DNA of 64,000 nucleotides, from contig CM037879.1 of the NCBI GenBank assembly GCA_021292165.1, positions 265,169,160-265,233,159 of the forward strand, in the 5' to 3' direction. A program made the position numbers and the translations under genes. The notes beneath the pieces were generated by a model. That model did no database searches, was not told where the DNA came from, and saw only the letters and a program-made list of their open reading frames with translations. This document shows, piece by piece, positions 58,001 to 64,000 of the stretch. This DNA comes from Shinisaurus crocodilurus (Eukaryota; Chordata; Lepidosauria; Squamata; Shinisauridae). The number at the start of each line of letters is the position of its first letter. The first letter of the stretch is position 1.

Positions 58001-61000
58001 ACTTCTGGAGTGACTGTAACGAAAAGCACCCCCTCCTCCTTTTTCCTCTCCTGCCAGAGGTTGGACATCATCATGGCTAGACTGTCTTCAGATGTGGCCC
58101 CTCTAAACAATGACATTGTTGCCCCTGACCCATTCTCTAAGGTTTTTCAGCCAAGAGGTTCTTCTTCCTACACTTCTTTTCCCATTTATTTTCCCTTGCA
58201 TAATCAGTGGCAACAGTCTATATTTTTCATTTCTCATTATTTATTTATTTATTTATTATATTTATACCCCGCCTTTTTTCCTGCAAGGAACCCAAGGCGG
58301 CTTACATAATCCTCCCCCTCCTCTCCATTTTATCCTCACAACAACCCTGTGAGGTAGGTTAGGTTATATGACCGAAATATTCTAATTTTCCGCATCTTAT
58401 GTGTTTTATGATTTCTTGGTCTTTACGCATTCTCTTTAATACTTCTTCATTTGGTCACCCTCTTGGTACAAGCAATTCCGGCAGATGCCGGCAGAGCGCT
58501 AGGGGCAGGCCACGCCGAGTAAGGGGAACCAGGGATCAATGCTTAATATCTATCCCTTGTTCTAGGCCTGCCCAGAGCCAAGGGATAACTGGGGGATGCG
58601 TGTCTCCTTCCTCTGCCTTGCGTTTGCTGCTGTGTAATGCCAGGTCTGTTACCCAAAAAACATCTTTAATCCATGACTTAATCCTGGATGAGGGTGCGGA
58701 CCTGGCATGTATTACGGAGACCTGGCTGGATAGGGCCGCTGCTCCAACTCTTGGGGCCTTGTGTCCGCCTGGGTTTACGTATGCCCAGCAACCGAGGACT
58801 GGAGGACGGGGAGGGGGAGTGGCTGTTATCTACCGGGAGTTTTGTTCTGTTTTTAATTCTGTTTTATACTGTGTGTGTGTGTTCCCCCCCCCTCTTGTAT
58901 TTTATTGGATTGTAAATCGCTCAGAGTAGCCGGATGTCTGGCCAGATGGGCGATTCATAAATATAATAAATAAATAAATAAATAAATAAATAACATCCTG
59001 CGATAAATCCACATTTCAAATGCTTCTGTCTTTTTTTTTTATGGTAGTCTGTGTTAGAGTCCACAATTCCATGCCATACAGTAGAACTGGGAAGACATAA
59101 CACCATACAATGCACATTCTCAAGGCTAAATTTGAAGCTTTTATTACATATTACATTTTTAATCTTAAAAAAGCTACTCCAGGCCATCTCTGTTCTAACT
59201 TTTATCGCATTGTTATGATCCCACTGCTCATTTAGCCAGATTCCAAGATATTTATATTTACCAACCCGCTCCACACACTTTCATTTTGGATCTTAAACTG
59301 CACTTCTTGGGCTACTTGCTTTTTAAAAGCCCCACATGATCATTTCTAATTCCATACAGCCTGTTCAGAACCTCTGTGAGTAGTCCTGTCACTGTTGCTG
59401 CTGCGCATTAAGGAATACATACTTACGACGACATGAAGAGTTGTTAGGGTGTCCTTTAGTCACTAGAAAATAAGAATACAGTAGGAAGAGGCATCGTTTA
59501 GAATGAGGAACCCAAGAGTAGACTTGGATTCTTACCTTAGGAAAGATGAGGGAATCCCATATTCTACATGCAGGCAACATTCTCAGAGAATTCCCTGCTC
59601 ATGCTCTCATTTTGCTGTTGCTGTTGTCCTTAAGAAAATACCAGATCCCAAGAGCTCTCTATTATCCACTTTCATGGTATTCCCCCTATCAGTTAGTATA
59701 AAACATACAGTATTGCTGTCCACCAGTGCTATTTATGGCACTCTGTTTTGCCCTTAGAACTTGTAATGTAGGCTCTCAATATACCCATTTTACTGATGGG
59801 GATATATTATTATTAATTTATTTATTATTTATATTTATTTATCACCCATCTGGCCGGCAACTGGCCACCCTGGGCGATGTACACAGATAAAAACAGAAGA
59901 TAAAAACAGGATAAAATACATGTAAAACAATATAACATTTTAAAATCATTAGCCCACCCCATATTCCCGCCTGAATAGCCAATTTTTAATGAGTAGCGGA
60001 AGCTCAGCAGAGGAGGGGCATGGCGGAGGTCACTCGGGAGAGAGTTCCACAGTATGGGGGCCGCCACAGAAAAGGCCCTCTTCCTAGTCCCCACCAGTCT
60101 AGCTGCTCTGGCTGAAGGGACAAGGAAGGCCATCTGTGGCAGATCTTGTTGAGCGGCCTACTTGGTGTTGCTGGAGACGCTCCTTGCTGAGAGAGAGAGT
60201 GGCTGAGAGAGAGAGTGGCTTGCTCATGACCACACAATGACGAGTTTGTTTGTTTATTTATTACATTTTATTTGTTTGTTTATTTCTTACATGTATATCC
60301 TGCCTTTTTTTCCTCTTGCAAAGAACCCAAGGTGGCTAACATAGTCCTCCTCTCTATTTTATCCTCTCAACAACCCTGTGAGTAGGTTAGGCTGGGAGTC
60401 AGTGACTGGCCCAGAGTCACCCAGTGAGTGCCATGGCTGAGTGGGGTTTAGAACCCGGATCTCCTGAGTCCCAGTCTAACACTCTAACCACTGCGCCACA
60501 CTGGCTCACTGCACTACACTGGCTCTCTTTATAATAAAGATGGGACAGGTATCACAGATCCCCGTTAAGGAGCGAGATTGCCACTGGGCAACACTGGCAA
60601 TAAATTAGCTAAGTAATATAGGCATAGGCATACAGGCAGCCGGCTTATACCAGGCCACACTCTTTGTCCATCTACCCCAGTATCATCTATTCTGACTGGC
60701 ACAGGCTCTCCAGAATCTCAGACTATCGGATCCTTTGAGCTGAAGATGCCAGGGATCGGACCTGGAAGGGCATTCTGCATTATTTATCTATTTATTTATT
60801 ATATTTATACCCCACCTTTTTTCCTGCATGCAAAGTGGGTGCTCAGCCACTGAGCTAAGATCCCTCCTTCTACTGTTTCACTGTAGATCAGCCTTTTCCA
60901 TCCTGTTGCCCATTAGATGGCCTAGACTGCAATTCCACTGGCTGGGAATGATGGGAGTTGTAGTCCAACACAACTGGAGGGCACCAGGTTGGGGAAGGCT

Positions 61001-61737
61001 GCTGTAGATCATTTCCATGCCTTGAAAACCTTCTTTAGGGTACAATTTCTCGATTTTCTTTATAGCCATGAAGCTGTAAACCCCTTCTCCCAAACTGCTT
61101 TATTTAGACTTCAAGCTTAAATATATCCAAGTGTAGGCCTTTGAACCTTACAATGAATCTTCCCCTGCCTCCACTGATATAGTAAGCTTTTCTATGATGT
61201 CTTGCCAGAGGTTTACTCTGCTTCCATGAGATGAAAACATTGATCATGAGTTGGAATCAGACATACAGGTCTGTGGCTCATACTGGCTCAGCTTGTCTGA
61301 GCGTGGAAAGCTAAGCAGGGTCAGGCCTGGCTATTACTTGGATGGGAGACCCCTCCTCTAGTTTCCTGCACTGAGCAGGGGGTTGGACTCGATGGCCTTG
61401 TAGGCTCCTTCCAACTCTATCATCTATGAAATCTATAAATCCCCTTGCCTCGTACTATGCAGAGGTCTCCAGCAGAGGTGTTTCCCATCACCTTATCCTT
61501 TTGTTGTTGTTTTTAACTGGAGATGCCAGGGACTGAGAATTTTTTTTCTTTAAAAAAAAAATCTTTTTATTTGCAACACTGACAACAGCAGACCCCCCCA
61601 AAAAGGGGTGTGTGTGTTGAGATTGAGAATTTGGGATAAGGGGGCCATGTGTCCTCCTTTACAGTCCTCTATTTGAAGGGCTGTCCAATCCAAGTCCGGT
61701 TTAAGGATAGAGGGTTAAATCCAATGTTGCGCTAGGA

Positions 61738-61788
<51 letters not shown>

Positions 61789-62841
61789 CCCTCCCCCTGC
61801 AGCCCTCTGTGCCATCTGCTCCAGAGAATTTCCTAGCCCTCTGAAGCAGATTTTGAGGGTGCTCAGGGGGTGATGGGGAATCCCTCCCCCAGTTCTGCTG
61901 ATGGAACTACTTCTGACAGCGGAATGACACTGCTTGATACAACCCAAAGAACCCTATGAAGAGAGAGCAGGAGGGGCCTTGAAGTTGCCCATCCACAGTT
62001 GGCACCTGGGCAACAGCCGAATAAGCAGGCACACTGGTCACCTGGTCACAGTATTCCCCACTATGGTCAAATGTCTCGTATTTCTGTTTAAATTATAGCA
62101 ACTAGTTCTACGTGTGCATCTATACGCCTAAATTAGCACATGCTGCTTTTACGCAAGTCTGTGTCCTCACTGACCTCTTTATTTTTTTGGCGACGCATAT
62201 CCTCTTTTTTGGCCACTCTAACCTAGGATCTTCTGTAGGCAAAGCGAGTACCCTGTTGAGCTGTGCTCTCTCTCCCCATTCGTGCTCCCTCATTGCAAAG
62301 TCTAAATCTTGTGCAAACAGCAGGTGTATAGAACCAGAGCTCACTATGTGCCATGATTACCGTCCCCCCCCCCACAAATACTTTCCACCCATGGTCATGT
62401 GAAAAGATCTTTAGTCAAGACATTCTGGCCTTTGGTTTATCTAACCTGAATTTTCTAAAGATGAGTGGAGATGTAATCATTTAAAAAACAAAACAAACAA
62501 ACAAACAAACCACCCGGCCATTTTCAAACTAGTATTTGCTGCATTGAACATTCCCATAAGGATTGTAATTTTAAAACTATTCAATTTCTTCATGATGACG
62601 GCAAGAAGATGTGTGCATTTCTAGACATGCGCACCATTCTACCCCAGTCCCCTTTGCCACCCTTCAACTGCACAGTTTTCCAACTCACACACACACACAC
62701 ACACACACCCTGTCCTGTGTTAATACCCCAACTGCCACCCGAGTTATGATAAATCAGAAAAGGATGGAATGGATCACCTTCTGAAAATGAAGCAGAGGAC
62801 AGCAAGAGAACGGTGGCAGCGATCAAGGTCAGTAGAGCCAT
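54844..62841 (-). CDS. TMEM213: TMEM213, complete (3 coding exons)
   Basis: Exons 62841-62778, 59462-59427 and 55013-54844 give a 270-nt reading frame, 89 residues. A cleavable signal peptide (MALLTLIAATVLLLSSASFS) is followed by a short polar stretch with a possible glycosylation site (NNSS) and four cysteines (C-x5-C, then CC). A single transmembrane helix (GWIAAAVGWSLWFLTLILLC) precedes a short lysine-rich tail ending PKYLGA. The block from GVDEYGWIAAAVGWSLW to DKLMKL is almost identical to human TMEM213 as I recall it, and the Cys spacing agrees. Human TMEM213 is a small single-pass protein of kidney and other ion-transporting epithelia, next to ATP6V0A4. The tail-to-tail position beside KIAA1549 matches human 7q34. 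Confidence 0.93.
55014..56178. other. TMEM213 intron, mostly unique
   Basis: No exon seen. 55985-56080 carries the DNA-repeat phrase CTGCTGCCTGAAGTGGTCAC that relates to the insertion at 53058. Confidence 0.45.
56181..57638 (-). mobile_element. Tigger-like MITE (copy B), interrupted by two insertions
   Basis: Reverse copy of 3795-4047, flanked by TA (56179-56180, 57639-57640). A 43-bp CR1 tail (ATAGAATCATAGAAAAGTAG) sits at about 56249-56291. The larger element at 56474-57630 landed on a TA inside its right terminal repeat, leaving the last six bases TTACTG at 57633-57638. Confidence 0.85.
56474..57630. mobile_element. Tigger-like element with CpG-rich foldback interior, 1157 bp
   Basis: The inverted ends CAGTAATACCTCGGATTACG / CTTGGATTACGAG-type are flanked by TA (56472-56473, 57631-57632). 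The interior is GC- and CpG-rich and made of hairpins. 56538-56641 pairs through CATAAATTTACATTTGAAAG. 56746-56820 pairs through ACATGTCTCCCTGCCAGGGA. 56955-57054 pairs through GACGGGGCC. 57420-57520 pairs through ACAACCATTTAATCACTGC. No transposase. Long overlapping frames on both strands are base-composition artefacts. Confidence 0.85.
57641..58233. other. TMEM213 intron, no feature seen
   Basis: Nothing recognised. Confidence 0.4.
58234..58363 (-). mobile_element. Sauria-type SINE, 5'-truncated
   Basis: Tail and half the body only: (TTTA)n, ACCCCGCCTTTTTTCCTGC, CCTGTGAGGTAGGTTAGG. The tRNA head is missing. Confidence 0.85.
58440..58992 (+). mobile_element. internally deleted L2-type LINE (endonuclease + 3' end)
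   Basis: The plus strand encodes the start of an APE-type endonuclease: LRLLLCNARSVTQKTSLIHD, LACITETWLD and GGRGGGVAVIYRE, with the typical N and E-T residues. At about 58845 it jumps straight to the 3' end, TTGTAAATCGCTCAGAGTAG then ATAAATAAATAAATAAA. The reverse transcriptase is missing from the middle. Confidence 0.83.
59005..59390 (-). mobile_element. Bov-B/RTE-type LINE fragment
   Basis: The minus strand encodes VGKYKYLGIWLNEQWDHNNA, IKVRTEMAWSSFFKIKNV and a decayed continuation. YKYLG and the following IKxRxEMAxxxFxKxK pattern are those of the RTE reverse transcriptase C-terminus. This is the LINE family whose 3' end Sauria SINEs share. Confidence 0.75.
59427..59462 (-). CDS. TMEM213: TMEM213 exon 2: 36-nt microexon
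   Basis: On the minus strand the acceptor CTTATTTTCTAG and the strong donor GTAAGTATG bound exactly 36 nt. It keeps phase 1 on both sides and adds 12 residues, VTKGHPNNSSCR. Its single cysteine lands five residues before the next Cys of exon 3, the spacing of human TMEM213. Joining exons 1 and 3 directly is also in frame, so the exon could be skipped, but the conserved Cys would be lost. Confidence 0.82.
59815..60150 (-). mobile_element. L2-type LINE 3' end
   Basis: The minus strand encodes RKRAFSVAAPILWNSLPSDL then RHAPPLLSFRYSLK, the L2 C-terminus, followed by a GGCCAGATGGGTGATAAATA 3' UTR (complement). Confidence 0.85.
60243..60508 (-). mobile_element. Sauria-type SINE, full length
   Basis: (TTTG/TTTA)n tail, TATATCCTGCCTTTTTTTCC, the CAACCCTGTGAGTAGGTTAG body, TTTAGAACCCGGATCTCC and CGCCACACTGGCTC. 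Confidence 0.87.
60629..60868 (-). mobile_element. tRNA-derived SINE (27187 family) with a nested SINE scrap
   Basis: Reverse copy: GGCAGCCGGCTTATACCAGG, CCAGTATCATCTATTCTGAC, GATGCCAGGGATCGGACCTG and GCTCAGCCACTGAGCTAAG. It is interrupted at about 60781-60826 by a 46-bp Sauria tail (TTATATTTATACCCCACC) bounded by CTGCAT on both sides. Confidence 0.72.
60893..61005. mobile_element. hAT-type MITE
   Basis: GCCTTTTCCATCCTGTTGCC on the left and GGCACCAGGTTGGGGAAGGC on the right. Confidence 0.7.
61006..61282. other. TMEM213 intron, no feature seen
   Basis: Nothing recognised. Confidence 0.4.
61283..61438 (+). mobile_element. 5S rRNA-derived SINE with CR1 tail
   Basis: The best-preserved copy: GGCTCAGCTTGTCTGAGCG, GGAAAGCTAAGCAGGGTCAG, GCCTGG, TTACTTGGATGGGAGACC, then CCTCCTCTAGTTTCCTGC and the CR1-type tail GGTTGGACTCGATGGCCTTG. 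It ends in ATCTATGAAATCTATAAA. Confidence 0.88.
61440..61540 (-). mobile_element. fragment of the 27187-type SINE
   Basis: GCAGAGGTCTCCAGCAGAGG, TTTCCCATCACCTTATCC and AACTGGAGATGCCAGGGAC match the 27187 copy. The 5S SINE may have inserted next to or into it. Confidence 0.55.
61740..61786 (+). repeat. (TC)n microsatellite
   Basis: About 23 TC units followed by a C-rich stretch. Confidence 0.95.
61800..62777. other. TMEM213 intron 1, proximal part
   Basis: Contains a (CA)n tract at 62689-62708 and a short (CAAA)n at 62489-62510. No other feature. Confidence 0.5.
62778..62841 (-). CDS. TMEM213: TMEM213 exon 1: signal peptide
   Basis: ATG at 62841-62839 (minus strand); the donor AAG|GTGATC ends coding at 62778. 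The 64 nt encode MALLTLIAATVLLLSSASFS and E plus one base (phase 1), a typical signal peptide with a small-residue cleavage region. The frame is open upstream but lacks another ATG nearby, so this start is preferred. The donor is weaker than that of exon 2. The identification rests on phase, hydrophobic profile and position, because signal peptides are poorly conserved. Confidence 0.8.
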
Positions 62842-63452
62842 CCCTGAATTTTGGGACCCCAGACCCAAATGCTCTGGCCGATGATCAGTACCAAAGCTGC
62901 CGGCAGCAACCAGAGAGGTGACTGTGGCAATTCAATGCAAAATCAAATGTCGTGTCCGAGCAAGTGGGTGGAGAAAATGAACTTCCTGCTTCGCTCAGAC
63001 ACCTTGAATTCACCTACTGCCAGATGAGCTTAACCCAAACACAAAACAATCAACTCTTCCTGCTTCCAAGCTGGGCAATGCTGGTGGCTTCCAGGGAAGT
63101 TAATAGCAAACAGAATTAAGCATGGGTCATTTCCTCACAGTCGGCAGCGATTACACCGCTGCACTGCTCTTTTGGCCATTGCTGATCTGAACAGGTGCTG
63201 GACCTAAGATAATTTGGATAATCTTTATTAGCATATAGAAATGGGCATATATTAAGTTGTATCAGCTGATGAAAACCAAGAGCTCAACATGCATTGGGTT
63301 TTATCATTTAAGTTGGGTAACCAACATACACCTCTGGGACTGGGCCCTTTTTTCTTCTTTGTGTCTGGTTGGAGGCTCTCTTGGCTTTCATTTTTTCCTA
63401 GGAATGACCTTTCTTCAGCAACTTTCGGGGAAGTAGGTAGCCATGTTAGTTT
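62842..63452. promoter_or_regulatory. TMEM213: TMEM213 5' UTR and upstream region
   Basis: Repeat-free sequence directly upstream of the TMEM213 start. It must contain the 5' UTR and probably the promoter. I see no convincing TATA box or CpG island, so the transcription start cannot be placed. Confidence 0.4.
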
Positions 63453-63645
63453 CAGGGGAGGCTGGTGACTCCTATTTTGGTGGGGCCCCTTTTCCATTGC
63501 AGGTTTTTCAGCGTTTATCCCCAAAATAGGTTCACCACCCTGGAGCACCATGGATAGCTCCTATGCTATGAAGTGCCAAATAAATGCTGAAAAACCTGCA
63601 ATGGAAAAGGAGCCCCACCAGAATAGGAGTTGCCAGCCTCCCCTG
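63453..63645. mobile_element. palindromic hAT-type MITE, 193 bp
   Basis: Ends CAGGGGAGGCTGGTGACTCC and the inverse, with about 65-bp arms (including TCCATTGCAGGTTTTTCAGC) around a 63-bp loop. Imperfect 8-bp duplication GTTAGTTT (63445-63452) / GTTGGCTT (63646-63653). Confidence 0.75.
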
Positions 63646-63726
63646 GTTGGCTTGTAGCAGCAAAAGCAACCAAGAGTCTTGTAGCACCTTGAAGACGACG
63701 GTAATAGGTCTTTAAAGGCATACAGC

Positions 63727-63801
63727 ACAGCCTTCCCCAGCAGGGAATGGTGGGAGTTGCAATCCAACACATCTGGAGGGCACCAGGTGGGGGAAGGCTG
63801 C
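63727..63801. mobile_element. short deletion derivative of the 10309-type MITE
   Basis: CAGCCTTCCCCAGCAGGGAA joins directly to the right arm CAACACATCTGGAGGGCACC and GGGGAAGGCTGCTC. Confidence 0.65.
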
Positions 63802-64000
63802 TCTGACCAGATGTGTGCATCATCCTGCTCCTGTCCACGAATGCCACAAACATTTACTGTCTGGGCCACAGTCGCCGTACAGGTCAGAACCAAAATATGA
63901 GTCAATGCACCTGGAGAACTCTATAGAATTGTTCCACTAATCACATGCATATTCAAAGGGTACTGTGCATAGTCATTGGATGGATGGGGATGTACCTTTG
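63802..64000. other. upstream DNA, no feature seen
   Basis: Nothing recognised to the end of the window. Confidence 0.4.

Noticed and set aside
61283..61350. functional 5S rRNA gene
   Set aside because: The first ~27 nt and the 3' end of 5S rRNA are missing and replaced by a CR1 tail; it is a SINE head.
1..64000. prokaryotic, phage or defence system
   Set aside because: No operon, ribosome binding sites or dense coding; all real coding is in spliced vertebrate exons, and every other long frame is a LINE/hAT relic or composition artefact.

Overview
The window is nuclear DNA of a squamate reptile, most likely a lizard. The evidence is tRNA-derived SINEs of the Sauria type with their Bov-B/RTE partner LINE, chicken-like CR1 and L2 LINEs, and many hAT, TTAN-target and Tigger-like MITEs, all in the introns of vertebrate genes with GT-AG introns. 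I see no bacterial, phage or CRISPR system.

Two host genes can be reconstructed exon by exon. On the + strand, 4473-46042 carries the last 12 coding exons of KIAA1549: the end of the ectodomain, one transmembrane helix and the whole cytoplasmic domain, about 725 codons. The 5' half of the gene lies left of the window. On the - strand, 62841-54844 carries all of TMEM213 in three coding exons: a 64-nt signal-peptide exon, a 36-nt microexon and a 170-nt transmembrane exon, together an 89-residue protein. The two genes are tail to tail, as KIAA1549 and TMEM213 are on human 7q34, and this synteny supports both names. All KIAA1549 exons join in frame except the one at 23166-23369, which carries an apparent 1-base insertion leading to a stop at 23277.

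Layout: 1-4472 is KIAA1549 intron with a hAT element (736-1537), an L2 fragment, a Tigger-like MITE and a Sauria SINE. 4473-10736 holds the membrane-proximal and transmembrane exons and a second hAT copy with a transposase remnant. 10737-23165 is a 12.4-kb intron with a third hAT copy whose interior is a CpG-rich foldback. 23166-46042 holds the cytoplasmic exons, with a twin-primed L1 (35968-37161) into which a 5S rRNA/CR1 SINE inserted. 46043-54843 holds the KIAA1549 3' UTR and intergenic DNA, including a CR1 reverse transcriptase fragment (50544-51697) and a local duplication that preserves the empty site of a MITE. 54844-62841 is TMEM213, whose introns hold a Tigger-like element with a CpG-rich interior nested inside a second family member, an internally deleted L2 and a Bov-B fragment. 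62842-64000 is the TMEM213 upstream region.

The most unusual material is in the repeats. One is a 5S rRNA-headed SINE with a CR1 tail, in three copies plus a tail fragment. The other is two unrelated DNA transposons (hAT and Tigger-like) that each carry a roughly 1-kb CpG-rich interior built of inverted repeats. All family names come from reading the sequence, without any database search.
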